A stretch of 64,000 bases of DNA from Candidatus Rifleibacteriota bacterium (GCA_015233155.1 JADFYG010000003.1:1-64000), one strand, 5' to 3'. Positions 27,137-36,239 are shown, counted from the stretch's first letter. Notes: generated by a model not told the origin, from the sequence alone. Numbers and translations are program-made.

Positions 27137-28741
27137 ATGAGATATTCAATCAAAACATTTATTGAGCCGCGAAATCCCGTCTTATTTGCCCTGGTTGCAG
27201 TTTTGTCTGCACTTATTACTGTTTCGGCTTTTGCGGTGACCCCGCAGGTTCGCGTGAAAGTAGCTGAATATCCGCATGATGCTGCGCTTGTTATGCCCGC
27301 AGGTGGTTCCTGGAGCTTTGCCGGAAAGAAGGGCTCCATAGGAAAGCGCGACATTTGCTCGATTCATGGGGTGTTACGCAGTCCGGCGGTCAAAAAATTC
27401 CACGTCATGGTTGAGTCGGTAGCATTGCGTGAGCCCGGGAAGCTTGAAGAGACGCTGGCGAAGTGGCGCGCGACCGGGAGACCGGTTCATACTTTCCCTA
27501 TCGGCAGGATATCTTACGCTGCCGATGGCAGGACTGTGAGCTGGGACGGACGCGTTGCTATGATCGGCGTTGGTGTTTTCGATGGCCGTGATCCGGCGCA
27601 GGCTCTGGTTGATGAGCTTGCAAAAGTCGGCAGTTCCAGCTGGATTCTTGAAGAAGTGGTCTCGCCTGCGCGAGGTGTGATCGAACTTAAGATAGATCGT
27701 CGGTCAGTAGCCCGCGGAGAGGGAGTTCTGACCCTGACGCCAATCGAAACGGCGACCCTTCGGAAAGTGGAGTATGCAAAGGGGTTTTCATGGCATGGAT
27801 GGGCTGATCGTGTTTTTCGTGGACCGATGACCGTCGCGTGGGGGGCTCAGGATGCGCTGGATGTAGTGCTTGCGACCGATCTCGAAACCATTCTGGCGGG
27901 AGTCGTTCCGGCTGAAATATCGTCCAAAGCGGCAATAGGTGCACTTCAGGCACAGGCTACGGCGGCACGCGGCGAGATACTTGGCAAGATGGGAATGCAT
28001 CATATCGGTGAAAACTTCGATTTCTGTTCAGAACAGCATTGTCAGGTCTATTCGGGAGAGTCCGCCGAGTCTAAAGCCATGGCGCGCGCAATCGCCCCGA
28101 CTCGCGGATACCTTTTGCACGGCCCGGATGGCGGAATTGTCGATGCCGTATACGCAGCCAACTGTGGTGGGCACAGCGAAGCAAGTCATCTCGTATGGAC
28201 TACTCCGCCAGATCCGATTCTTGGCGGTATCTGGGATACTCAATCGCCATCAACGCTTGATCTTTCTACCGAAAGTGATGTGGCAAAATACATACTCAAC
28301 CCGCCACCATGTTGGTGCGCTTCAGTGACGGTTGAAGGGGCGGAAAAATTTCGCTGGAAAAAAACGTTGGCCGGTGGCGACTGGACCAAGGTCGTCGAGG
28401 CATGTAAGATCGGTCGCATAAAGGATGTTAAAGATTTTGCCCGTGGAGTTTCCGGACGTTTGTATCGGGTCACACTGGTCGGAGAAAATGGAACCCGTTC
28501 CGTGATGAAGGAACTTCCGATTCGCAAACTGTTCGGCGGTTTGCGAAGTGCCTGCTTCATCGTCTCCTGGAAACGCGACGCGGATGGCTTCATAACAGGC
28601 GGGGAATTCACCGGCGCAGGCTGGGGACACGGCGTAGGCATGTGTCAGACCGGCGCTCAGGCGATGGCAGGGAGCGGAGTATCGTTCCCGCGCATTCTCT
28701 CTCACTATTTTCCCGGCAGTCGTCTTGTAAAGGTGTATTGA
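27137..28741 (+). CDS. SpoIID/LytB domain protein
   Basis: A 534-residue protein with an N-terminal membrane segment (about 15-36). An N-terminal region of about 200 residues, resembling LytB-type modifier regions, precedes a SpoIID domain at about 240-530. Landmarks are LAGVVPAEISSKAAIGALQAQA with the catalytic-type Glu, CSEQHCQVYSG, VYAANCGGHSEAS and the final GAGWGHGVGMCQTGAQAMA. SpoIID proteins are lytic transglycosylases on denuded glycan strands; homologues also occur in non-sporulating bacteria. It sits just downstream of the MurNAc recovery genes, consistent with cell-wall turnover. Confidence 0.88.
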   Translation: MRYSIKTFIEPRNPVLFALVAVLSALITVSAFAVTPQVRVKVAEYPHDAALVMPAGGSWSFAGKKGSIGKRDICSIHGVLRSPAVKKFHVMVESVALREPGKLEETLAKWRATGRPVHTFPIGRISYAADGRTVSWDGRVAMIGVGVFDGRDPAQALVDELAKVGSSSWILEEVVSPARGVIELKIDRRSVARGEGVLTLTPIETATLRKVEYAKGFSWHGWADRVFRGPMTVAWGAQDALDVVLATDLETILAGVVPAEISSKAAIGALQAQATAARGEILGKMGMHHIGENFDFCSEQHCQVYSGESAESKAMARAIAPTRGYLLHGPDGGIVDAVYAANCGGHSEASHLVWTTPPDPILGGIWDTQSPSTLDLSTESDVAKYILNPPPCWCASVTVEGAEKFRWKKTLAGGDWTKVVEACKIGRIKDVKDFARGVSGRLYRVTLVGENGTRSVMKELPIRKLFGGLRSACFIVSWKRDADGFITGGEFTGAGWGHGVGMCQTGAQAMAGSGVSFPRILSHYFPGSRLVKVY

Positions 28742-28749
28742 TAACAGAA

Positions 28750-30072
28750 TCAGGGAGACATCAGCCAATTCTTGAGAGATATACCCTCGTTCTTTTGTTT
28801 TGCCGCCACGAGTAATTCCTTGTTGCCGCGTAACAATCGCAACATTTTATGAGTGTGCCGCAAAATGAGATCGATAATTCTCAATGGGTAGTATAAATAG
28901 ATCCGTTTGGAATCAGAACCTGCCGGATACATGCGCGCCATAGATTCAGACGAAGGGAAGATTCTGGCCAGAATAAGGGCGGCTTTGTTCATAACTCCTC
29001 CGGAATTCCAAAGCCGGGCGATATTTGGATGGGAAGATAAAACATCAGACTTATAATGTTGAACACCAAAGATTTGTCTGATAGCTGAAGGAATATAATA
29101 TTCGTCGAAATTTTCTGGTTTGACAGCATAAAGAGCTGTATCAGGAACCGATGCTCCCAATAATTCCCTTGCCAGAAATAACACGAGGTATACGCATTTA
29201 CCCATCTTTCCATGGCAAGTATGGAAAACCACCATGTCCCAGTCGATTGCTTCTTTGTAATGATCGATAGTTATGCAAATATCGAATAATGACCTGAGTC
29301 CGTGAATAAAGCTGTCTTTGCATGTGTGCAGGCAAAGATAAACCAGCAGATCTTCCGGACATAGAATAGACGCGGGATATCCCGCAATTAAGGCGGGCTG
29401 AGCTCTTTTCCATTGTTCGGACATAGTCAGATTGAAGTGAAACAATGGCGGCAGGAGTGTCCAATGAATCTCTACGCATAATTCTTTGTTCGGTAAAGCA
29501 TATGTGAAGTGATAATTGTCCGTAGAGACTTTTCTCTGAAATTCTATCGGTGCATAACCCAGATCGAATAATGTTTCCTCCGCCCTGACCAGATCTTCCT
29601 TATGTACGAGAAGATCTATGTCGTTCATTGATCGAAGACCGATGTCGCAATATACCAGCTCCGCCAGATGCGCTCCCTTGAGCGCTATCACCGGAATATG
29701 TCTGTTACTGAACAAGCTCAGTATTTTGCCGAGTTTATTGTACAACGCCATGTTCCTTGCGGCAGTCGCCAGATAACTTTGCCTCAGGTCGTTAATCGTT
29801 TGCCCGGATATTGAAATGTCCGGATTCAATGACTTTAAACGATGGTAAACCAATGGCAATAACCCATGCATTGCCGCATGTCGAAGACATTCCTCCCAAT
29901 CGGAACTTGTCAGCCCATCGAGACTTACATTATCCTTCTGATTCGAGGCATCTGGAGCCATGCTCAGGCAGCCCAGGAGCAATTCGTCAGCCATACAGAT
30001 GGCTGTTCGATCAGTTTCGTTTATCCGGAGTTCACCGGTATTGATGTGCCTGGATTTCGAACGCCCGGGCAT
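28750..30072 (-). CDS. Nucleotidyltransferase (NTP_transf_5 type) of RiPP cassette
   Basis: A 440-residue protein of the nucleotidyltransferase family often linked to lasso-peptide and related RiPP clusters. Landmarks are PVIALKGAHLAELVY, the D-x-D metal site in RSMNDIDLLV, VEIHWTLLPP and YLCLHTCKDSF. Its exact reaction in such clusters is generally unknown; nucleotide transfer to peptide or partner is possible. AGGAGGAG directly precedes the ATG at 30072, which overlaps the end of the ABC transporter gene by 41 bases. It is the last gene of the minus-strand cassette. Confidence 0.85.
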   Translation of the reverse strand: MPGRSKSRHINTGELRINETDRTAICMADELLLGCLSMAPDASNQKDNVSLDGLTSSDWEECLRHAAMHGLLPLVYHRLKSLNPDISISGQTINDLRQSYLATAARNMALYNKLGKILSLFSNRHIPVIALKGAHLAELVYCDIGLRSMNDIDLLVHKEDLVRAEETLFDLGYAPIEFQRKVSTDNYHFTYALPNKELCVEIHWTLLPPLFHFNLTMSEQWKRAQPALIAGYPASILCPEDLLVYLCLHTCKDSFIHGLRSLFDICITIDHYKEAIDWDMVVFHTCHGKMGKCVYLVLFLARELLGASVPDTALYAVKPENFDEYYIPSAIRQIFGVQHYKSDVLSSHPNIARLWNSGGVMNKAALILARIFPSSESMARMYPAGSDSKRIYLYYPLRIIDLILRHTHKMLRLLRGNKELLVAAKQKNEGISLKNWLMSP

Positions 30073-31840
30073 AGTCTCCTCCTAGCGCCATAAGTTCGTC
30101 ATGGGTACCTCCCTCAATGATCTTTCCAGACTTAAGCACATATATGCGGTCAGCCATTCTTACCGTGGAAAAACGATGGCTGATGATAATGGCGGTACGG
30201 CCCTCAGTCAGGCGGCGGAAATTCCGAAAAACCTCGTATTCCGCCTTTGTGTCCATGGAACTGGTTGGCTCGTCAAGGACGATGATCTGTGCATCGCGCG
30301 TAAAAGCCCGGGCCAGCGCGACTTTTTGCCACTCGCCTATACTCAGCTCCTGACCATTTTCGAACCTGTTTCCCAGAACCGTATCGTAACCACGAGGCAA
30401 AGCGGTGATCACTTCGTCAGCCCCGGAACGGCGGGCAGCATCAAAAATGCTTTCATGATCGGGAGGAAGAATGGAGTTGCCGACCCAGATATTTTCCCGA
30501 GCCGTTAATTCGTAATGTGCATAATCCTGGAAAATCACAGTCATCGCGCGTCTGAGCGTTTTTGTCCTGAACTCACGAAGATCAGTTCCGTCGAGAGTGA
30601 TATTGCCACTCGCAGGATCATATAATCGGCACAGCAACTTTATCAAAGTTGTCTTGCCCGATCCGTTCTCACCAACGAAAGCTACTACCTCTCCGGATCG
30701 AATGGTAAGAGAAATATCATCAAGAATTGTTTTGGTGCCCGGCGAATACTTAAAAGAAACATGATTAAGTGCTATGCCGGTTTGCACTGGTTGCGGAATG
30801 GGTCGGTCGCACGCTGGTTCTGTGATTTGTGGTTGTATATCAAGAAATTCATATAGATTTGAAATAAACAGGTTGTCTTCATACAGACCGGCCAGAGTTC
30901 CGAGCATGCCCTGAAGAAATCCCTGCAGGCGTTGAAACGCCTGATAATACATGATCATATCTCCCAGCGTATTTGTGCCCTGCAAAGTCCTGTAAGCGAC
31001 AAAAGCGCAGGAACCGTAGATCGCCACCGTTGCGCTGGTCTGAGCAACCAACTCCGCTATTGAGCGCTTGATAGCCATGTCGAGTTTTTCTCGCCGAAGA
31101 TTTCCGCGAAGGTCCCGGAAGCGGGCCATGAACAGGGGACCGAGATCAAACAGCCGGACTTCTTTGGCATGAGTGTTTCCGGTGAGTATCCAGTTGAAAA
31201 AATCCGCATACCTTTCATTGGAAGTGCGTTTGCGCTGCCATTGGTACATATTGTCGGCGTATAGTAATCTCACCGCTATACCCGGAATAACTGAAGCCAA
31301 AATGACTATGGCGATAGACCAGTGAAAGGAAAAAAGCAGACCGGTGACTGCCAGTATGGAAACTCCGTTAATTCCAAGTTGGACCAGACCATTTACTATT
31401 TTGGTGGGACGGAATGGCGCCTCGCGCTGAGCGCGATGAAGTGTGTCATAGTATTGGGAACTTTCATAATACTCAAGGTCTACTTCAATGGATTTGGCGT
31501 GGATGACGTCATTCATGTGATCTGTGATGATGGCGGCCTGCTCCTCGCTGACCAGTCCGCTAATAGAGCGGATGGTGGCGGAAAAGAGCGTCACGGCACC
31601 GATCATGGAAACAAGAAAGAGAACCTGTCGGATATCTGGCGCCGCATAGGTCCCTGTTAATGCTTCGACCAGGAGCTTCATGAGATACAACGGAAGTATA
31701 GGAAGCAGTCCTTGCAGGGCGACTAGAAGTCCGTTAACTATAGACAAGCCCTTTGAGCTTTTCCAGACGAAATGCAAGGCACGTCCCAGCTGCAGAGTGC
31801 CTTGTACTCTTTTCTTCAGGTTTTCAGCCCGATCTGACAT
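30032..31840 (-). CDS. ABC exporter (fused membrane and ATPase domains)
   Basis: A 602-residue half-transporter. The membrane domain (about 25-320) has five to six helices. The ATPase domain carries Walker A GENGSGKTT, signature SIGEWQKVALARAF (an EWQ form common in peptide exporters), Walker B IIVLDEPTSSMD and H-loop SHR. There is no N-terminal C39 peptidase domain, so leader removal must be done elsewhere. It probably homodimerises to export the modified peptide. The ATG at 31840 is used; a TTG at 31852 is an alternative. TGGTATAAT, an extended -10, lies 11 bases before the ATG, so an internal promoter is possible. Confidence 0.88.
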   Translation of the reverse strand: MSDRAENLKKRVQGTLQLGRALHFVWKSSKGLSIVNGLLVALQGLLPILPLYLMKLLVEALTGTYAAPDIRQVLFLVSMIGAVTLFSATIRSISGLVSEEQAAIITDHMNDVIHAKSIEVDLEYYESSQYYDTLHRAQREAPFRPTKIVNGLVQLGINGVSILAVTGLLFSFHWSIAIVILASVIPGIAVRLLYADNMYQWQRKRTSNERYADFFNWILTGNTHAKEVRLFDLGPLFMARFRDLRGNLRREKLDMAIKRSIAELVAQTSATVAIYGSCAFVAYRTLQGTNTLGDMIMYYQAFQRLQGFLQGMLGTLAGLYEDNLFISNLYEFLDIQPQITEPACDRPIPQPVQTGIALNHVSFKYSPGTKTILDDISLTIRSGEVVAFVGENGSGKTTLIKLLCRLYDPASGNITLDGTDLREFRTKTLRRAMTVIFQDYAHYELTARENIWVGNSILPPDHESIFDAARRSGADEVITALPRGYDTVLGNRFENGQELSIGEWQKVALARAFTRDAQIIVLDEPTSSMDTKAEYEVFRNFRRLTEGRTAIIISHRFSTVRMADRIYVLKSGKIIEGGTHDELMALGGDYARAFEIQAHQYR

Positions 31841-31861
31841 AAGGAAATTCAATTATACCAT

Positions 31862-32782
31862 TCACAAAAATTCGAGTGCCCGGTCGATTTCATTCCAGAA
31901 AGAGCCGTTCAGACTTATGTGAAGAATGTGTGCGGGGATATCTTGAAGCAGCGTGCAAATATTATTGAATCGTTCCAGATTTTGCGCGCGGTTTTCCTCC
32001 TCGCTGATATTTACCGTCATGAGTCGCGAGGCTTGTTTGGCGCATTCTGCCAGGAGGCTGACAGCTTGTCCGGATCCTATTCGCTCCGCTCGGTCTTCGG
32101 GAGCGCGTACGAGAAAAAAAATACTCCTAAGAGGCACAGCTTTCTCCACGTTCCATGTGCCGCCAGGTCCGTCATCGAAGAAACGACTCCATGTGGGCCA
32201 CGGGTGTGCATGGTAGCTTCCCTGAGTATCTCTTACTACCAGTGTGGTATCGTCACAAAGGGAGCGCCACGGAGCTGGAAGTCTCTCACTTGCCGTAGTT
32301 TTTCCGGTTCCACCGGGTGCGGCCAGAATGACGCCGATGCCGTTCCGCTCAGCTAGGGCTCCGTGTATCAAGACTCCTCCGCGAGTTTGCGCGTCACGTG
32401 CGAAAATGAGCGACACTCTTACGAGCAGGGTAAAAGATGCGTCCTGGAAATAGCATGGATGCAATCCCAATATTATTGAACCATCGTTTATCGACGGCAA
32501 TGGAACCCTGGATGTTATTGGGACCGCATCAGGATGATCTTCGTCCACCAGGAGAAGACTGCGAAAAATACCGGTACAATGAGGTATTAACACCCTGTTC
32601 CCGTCAGTAGCAGTGGCAATCGGACAAGGCGATCCAGGAGAATTCACGACGAGGAGCTGCATTGCATTGCTAAGTTTCGATAAGACAGACAGACTTCTTT
32701 CGTCTCCGGAACTGACTAGCCAGCGGCTTCCATCAGCCAGGGCGAGAAGATACTTTGATTCGTGCGATGACGTGCGATTCAA
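31862..32782 (-). CDS. HPr kinase-like protein, ScmC-like
   Basis: A 306-residue P-loop protein. The core GGVLIHGALAE-(8)-LAAPGGTGKTTASERLPAPW, with Walker A near residues 155-162 and the acidic pair DD at 177-178, is the HprK/PEPCK-like fold. Downstream HAHPWPTWSRF strongly recalls ScmC of the SynChlorMet cassette. Such proteins may phosphorylate a peptide or partner; here the target is unknown. The start is a TTG that overlaps the upstream stop as TTGA, and the N-terminal YLLALADGSRWLV fits a family start. It follows the peptidase gene in the cassette. Confidence 0.8.
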   Translation of the reverse strand: MNRTSSHESKYLLALADGSRWLVSSGDERSLSVLSKLSNAMQLLVVNSPGSPCPIATATDGNRVLIPHCTGIFRSLLLVDEDHPDAVPITSRVPLPSINDGSIILGLHPCYFQDASFTLLVRVSLIFARDAQTRGGVLIHGALAERNGIGVILAAPGGTGKTTASERLPAPWRSLCDDTTLVVRDTQGSYHAHPWPTWSRFFDDGPGGTWNVEKAVPLRSIFFLVRAPEDRAERIGSGQAVSLLAECAKQASRLMTVNISEEENRAQNLERFNNICTLLQDIPAHILHISLNGSFWNEIDRALEFL

Positions 32783-33414
32783 TTTGGCGTTACCCGAAAA
32801 ATCGGTTCGACATGATAATTCGTTTGTTTTCTGGGGAGCATGCGCTCATCGACAAGCACGCGAAAAGGTCGCTGTATATGCCATTGATCCTTTTGGTTAT
32901 CGTATCGTCCTATCACCTGGCGGCCAAGCATGACCCGGTACTGATCGCTGTTATTGGTGTGAAACACAACGACCTTCGGTTGAAATGAAGCAGATAACAA
33001 CCTGACAATAGGGGTTTGGCTGGAAATGATGTTGTAAAACGGCCTTATGAGAGAAGACATGCGACGAACAAAAGCCCATTGCAAACGAATCCAGCGACGC
33101 GCCAGTCGGCCTTGATTACCACCCGTGATTATTCGTCGTCTTTGACCACGCCAGGCGGCTACCACGTGACCTTTGATGTTTGCCGGCTGCAGAAGAAAGG
33201 AGTCTTTCTGTCCGTTATTGTCACCGCGCGTTGAAATGCCCAGTCGGGAAATCCGAATAATTCGATGAACAATCAGTTTTCCACTCTCCGGGTGCTGAAA
33301 AAAAACCACGTCTCCCACCTGCAGCGGACTGTTCCCGTAAGGCTCAACCTCTATCAGTTCTGATTCCCACAAGGTTGGGTTCATACTTGGACCGATATAA
33401 ACGGCGAAGAACAT
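32779..33414 (-). CDS. S26-type Ser-His peptidase of RiPP cassette
   Basis: A 211-residue protein with the signal-peptidase fold motifs. GPSMNPTL holds the nucleophile Ser near residue 10. QVGDVVFFQHP follows, then LIVHRIIRI, with His where bacterial SPase I has Lys, as in SipW/Sec11 enzymes, and STRGDNNGQKDS, the box E region. Unlike most relatives it has only about eight residues before the catalytic Ser and no clear membrane anchor. About 110 residues follow without recognised features. It is a candidate leader peptidase for the cassette. ATG 33414 is used; TTG 33420 is possible. Its stop overlaps the next gene start. Confidence 0.78.
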   Translation of the reverse strand: MFFAVYIGPSMNPTLWESELIEVEPYGNSPLQVGDVVFFQHPESGKLIVHRIIRISRLGISTRGDNNGQKDSFLLQPANIKGHVVAAWRGQRRRIITGGNQGRLARRWIRLQWAFVRRMSSLIRPFYNIISSQTPIVRLLSASFQPKVVVFHTNNSDQYRVMLGRQVIGRYDNQKDQWHIQRPFRVLVDERMLPRKQTNYHVEPIFRVTPN

Positions 33415-33423
33415 GATCAAAGC

Positions 33424-34533
33424 TCAGATTCGGCGTGATGCTGGAAAGAGGCCCGCTTCTTCGGCTTGCCTGCAAAACCAGTATGGTGCCCACAGACTGC
33501 TTGTGCTGTAATAATTTTGAGCTATGCATGAGCCGAGACAGCGCTGTTTCATCAGGCATCGGCCGCAAATTCCATCCAGTCGATCCGGCAAACCTTCTCT
33601 GATCGCATTAAGAATGGGATGATTCTTCCAGATTTCTTTCAGAGTGGTCTTTCCTATGGCGCCGAAGACCAGCTCTGGAATCTGTGCACCGATACCACAT
33701 AGAGCATATTGTCCGCTGGAAAGCACGCCCATGATGCCGAATATCCCGCATGCATTGTTTCCGTCGCCATTGGATATGCGACTTAGTGTTCTGAAAGCAT
33801 GTGGTTGATCGAAAAAAAGTCGCAGTTTGGTCTTGGGAGCAAGACTCAGTTCAACATGCCGTCCCAATCTGATTAGTTCGGCGATGTCCAGAGTCTCTCC
33901 GGTTTCATGCAGTTTTTCTCCTCGCGCTGTGGGCTGTACGATATTGAACTTAAGCGAGGTAGCTCCCAAAGATTCGGCAAAAGGAATCATCTCATCTATC
34001 TGGCGGAAATTGGCGCGTAACACCGTAAAAATAATCTGGGGTCGGATACCGGCTGCGACAAGGTTTATTACCGCCTGTCGGGCAGAATCGAAGGACCCGG
34101 GAACACCGCGCACCCATTCGTGAGTCGCCGCATCCGCTCCATCAATGCTCACGGATACGAATCGGTTCGCGGATTTCGCGATCTCGGCGGCAATCTCCGG
34201 CGAACACAGGAGGCCGTTCGTTTCAATCATCAAACTTAACTGTTCACGCCGAGCAATCTCGATCAAGCGTGAAAACTCCGGATGCAACAATGGTTCACCG
34301 CCGGTAAGCTTGATGCTGCTAAGGCCAAGCGGCTTGGCTTCGCTTATGGCCAGTTCGAACAAATCAACCGGCAGGGTTGGGGAACTGTGTTCGGTCGTAT
34401 CACGTTTTGGCGCAAGCCAGCAGTGGCGGCATGCGAGATTGCATCCCTCAGTCAAATAAAAATACAGGGTGTTGATTGCAGGCGTTTTCGTTTGCTTACT
34501 TTTTTCGCTGTTGTCTATGCTTCTAATACTCAT
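33424..34533 (-). CDS. Radical SAM/SPASM maturase, ScmF-like
   Basis: A 369-residue enzyme. The radical SAM cluster motif CNLACRHC is at residues 31-38, with GGEPLLHPE and SIDGADAATHEWVRG downstream as in PqqE-like proteins. A C-terminal SPASM region supplies further Fe-S cysteines (NACGIFG, QYALCGIG, GICGRCLMKQRCLGSC and FC). Such enzymes install thioether or C-C crosslinks on precursor peptides bound by a PqqD-type domain. ATG 34533 overlaps the upstream stop as ATGA; an upstream ATG at 34572 lies within the previous gene. Assignment to the Scm family is from memory of the pattern, not a search. Confidence 0.85.
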   Translation of the reverse strand: MSIRSIDNSEKSKQTKTPAINTLYFYLTEGCNLACRHCWLAPKRDTTEHSSPTLPVDLFELAISEAKPLGLSSIKLTGGEPLLHPEFSRLIEIARREQLSLMIETNGLLCSPEIAAEIAKSANRFVSVSIDGADAATHEWVRGVPGSFDSARQAVINLVAAGIRPQIIFTVLRANFRQIDEMIPFAESLGATSLKFNIVQPTARGEKLHETGETLDIAELIRLGRHVELSLAPKTKLRLFFDQPHAFRTLSRISNGDGNNACGIFGIMGVLSSGQYALCGIGAQIPELVFGAIGKTTLKEIWKNHPILNAIREGLPDRLDGICGRCLMKQRCLGSCIAQNYYSTSSLWAPYWFCRQAEEAGLFPASRRI

Positions 34534-35660
34534 GGGATCGTGCCATTCGCCTCTATAAAACGTCGAAAACATGCATCAGGACTTGGATGGTATGCGTTTC
34601 CCATAATAGAGTATGCCAAACCTGGACAATTGCCCGTGCAATACGAAATATACGAGCAGCCGTCGCAAAATGAAAAATCTGACAAGGAAATTGTGTGTCG
34701 GTTGCGAAGTCTATTCAGATCATGGTTATGCTGCCAAATCTCAGAGATGCAATTCTGGTTGATTCGCCCCAATTCGATATGGGCCAACATATTGCAGGGA
34801 ACTATGACTCCGTCGGATCGTACAGCCAGCTTACTGCTTGTACAACCGCAGCCCGTGAGACGTCCTCCATTGGAAAATGAAGGCGCTCCTTGCGACCTTG
34901 CATCTTCCATCCTGCGCCACATGCGACCTTCGGCCAAAGGACCGGCATTTGCCGATATGCGCCCTTGAAATATTTCATTGAGAGACAGCAATGTCGTCAT
35001 AGCTGTCTGGCGGTCCTGTGTGTTTAACAGCAAATCCGCGGAGTTCAGGCGGCATGCACCCATGTAACCCGCTGAGTTGGTACTAAAGCTGGCCAGACCA
35101 AGATCATTCAGAAGAAACTTTGTAATGTTTTCAAGATCACATACGTTGTTGCGATGTAAGGTAACACGCACGGCTACATTCACGCGATTGCGTTGCAGAG
35201 TCCTGATTCCGCGAATAGCACCATCAAAAGAGCCTTCTCCACGACAGGAGTCGTGTATCTTCGAACTGGAACCATCCACGGAAATCTGAACATAATCGCA
35301 ACGGCCTGTACCAGCTATGAATGAAGCTATTCTGTCGTCGATTAACGCGCCATTGGAGAGCAAAGAAAAACGCATCCGGTTACGGACTATACTTTCGAGG
35401 ATTTCAGTCAGATCGGTGCGAATAAATGGTTCTCCGCCTGCCAAAGTGACTTGCATTACTCCAAGAGAGCCAAGTTCATCGAATAAGTCGAGCCATTCGT
35501 TTGCCGGCAGGTCCCGGTATTCCATTGCCGGGTTATTGAAGAAATAGCAGTAGCGGCATCTCAGATTGCAGCGTGCGGTGATTTCGATGTCTATGGAGCG
35601 AGGAGTTCGCATCAGTCTTGACGTAACCGGTTTTGTATCGATACTGCGTTGCTCACGCAT
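34530..35660 (-). CDS. Radical SAM/SPASM maturase, ScmE-like
   Basis: A 376-residue enzyme with CNLRCRYCYFF at residues 31-40, TLAGGEPFIRTDL, QISVDGSSSKIHD, and a SPASM region with GCGCTSSK, VIVPCNML and FCDGCSYISYCTGNCPG. It is PqqE-like and distinct in sequence from the second maturase, so two different modifications, or two steps, are likely. Its ATG overlaps the PqqD-like gene stop (TGATG) and its end overlaps the next maturase. Probably acts in the cytoplasm on the four-Cys precursors encoded upstream. Confidence 0.88.
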   Translation of the reverse strand: MREQRSIDTKPVTSRLMRTPRSIDIEITARCNLRCRYCYFFNNPAMEYRDLPANEWLDLFDELGSLGVMQVTLAGGEPFIRTDLTEILESIVRNRMRFSLLSNGALIDDRIASFIAGTGRCDYVQISVDGSSSKIHDSCRGEGSFDGAIRGIRTLQRNRVNVAVRVTLHRNNVCDLENITKFLLNDLGLASFSTNSAGYMGACRLNSADLLLNTQDRQTAMTTLLSLNEIFQGRISANAGPLAEGRMWRRMEDARSQGAPSFSNGGRLTGCGCTSSKLAVRSDGVIVPCNMLAHIELGRINQNCISEIWQHNHDLNRLRNRHTISLSDFSFCDGCSYISYCTGNCPGLAYSIMGNAYHPSPDACFRRFIEANGTIP

Positions 35661-35950
35661 CAGATGTTGCTTTTCAGTGCAAGTCCTACAAATCCATTTT
35701 TTTCCAACATCTGGACGAATGCCACAATCTCTTCATGGACAGCTTCCGGAACATCTTCGAAGTTGCTCTGGACCACGGAAACAATGTCTTCGATGCTTCT
35801 CGTTCCGTCCATTTGTTTCCAGACTGTTACACCTACAGGGTTGATCCCGACGGCGTCGGCAGTATCGGGATTAAATAAAACAGCCCAGTCATCGAACTCT
35901 TCCCGGAGGACGACAACAGGATTGGCAATTGGCTTAGCTAAGTAATTCAT
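35660..35950 (-). CDS. PqqD-like peptide carrier, ScmD-like
   Basis: A 96-residue protein of the PqqD family (RiPP recognition element). It has the pattern VVLREEFDDWAVLFNPDTADAVGINPVGVTVWKQMDG-(4)-DIVSVVQ and a C-terminal FVQMLEKNGFVG. PqqD proteins bind the precursor leader and present it to a radical SAM enzyme. It lies 34 bases after the second precursor and overlaps the first maturase by one base. Only a weak GGAAA precedes its ATG. Confidence 0.88.
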   Translation of the reverse strand: MNYLAKPIANPVVVLREEFDDWAVLFNPDTADAVGINPVGVTVWKQMDGTRSIEDIVSVVQSNFEDVPEAVHEEIVAFVQMLEKNGFVGLALKSNI

Positions 35951-35984
35951 GGATCATTTCCAGTGCGGATTATGCTACGATACT

Positions 35985-36201
35985 CTAATGTATCCCATTT
36001 CCGACAGAGCAAGTCGGTGAGGCAATATTGCCAACATTACAGGTTCCTGCCCAGTGACCGGACCAGCAATGAACAGCATCTCCACTTCCATTGGAGCAGT
36101 TTCCGGAACCTTTCGCAAGATTACCCAACGGGACTATGGTAGGAGTTTCATACTTAGATTTTTGGGGGGGATTCAGGCACTTTGGCAGACGATTTTTTCA
36201 T
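35985..36201 (-). pseudogene. Second RiPP precursor, frameshifted in a C7 tract
   Basis: A paralogue of the precursor at 36387-36611. ATG at 36201 opens MKKSSAKVPE. The frame then passes through seven C bases (36164-36170 as G on the plus strand) and stops after 15 codons. With six C instead of seven, the frame runs to the TAG at 35985, giving 71 residues with KYETPTIVPLGNLAKGSGNC, four Cys (35, 45, 54, 64), the SGHWAG segment and a Gly-rich end. The rest of the frame is clean, so loss is recent, a sequencing slip, or on/off switching. Protein below the tract cannot be made from the sequence as given without slippage. Confidence 0.8.
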
Positions 36202-36210
36202 AATAAAGGA

Positions 36211-36239
36211 ACTCTATCACGGAATAAAAAACGCGTCAA
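36211..36239 (-). promoter_or_regulatory. Promoter of second precursor
   Basis: On the minus strand TTGACG (36239-36234) and TAGAGT (36216-36211) are 17 bases apart, with TG one base before the -10 (extended). Nine bases separate the -10 from the ATG. The block is nearly identical to that at 36621-36649. Confidence 0.6.
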
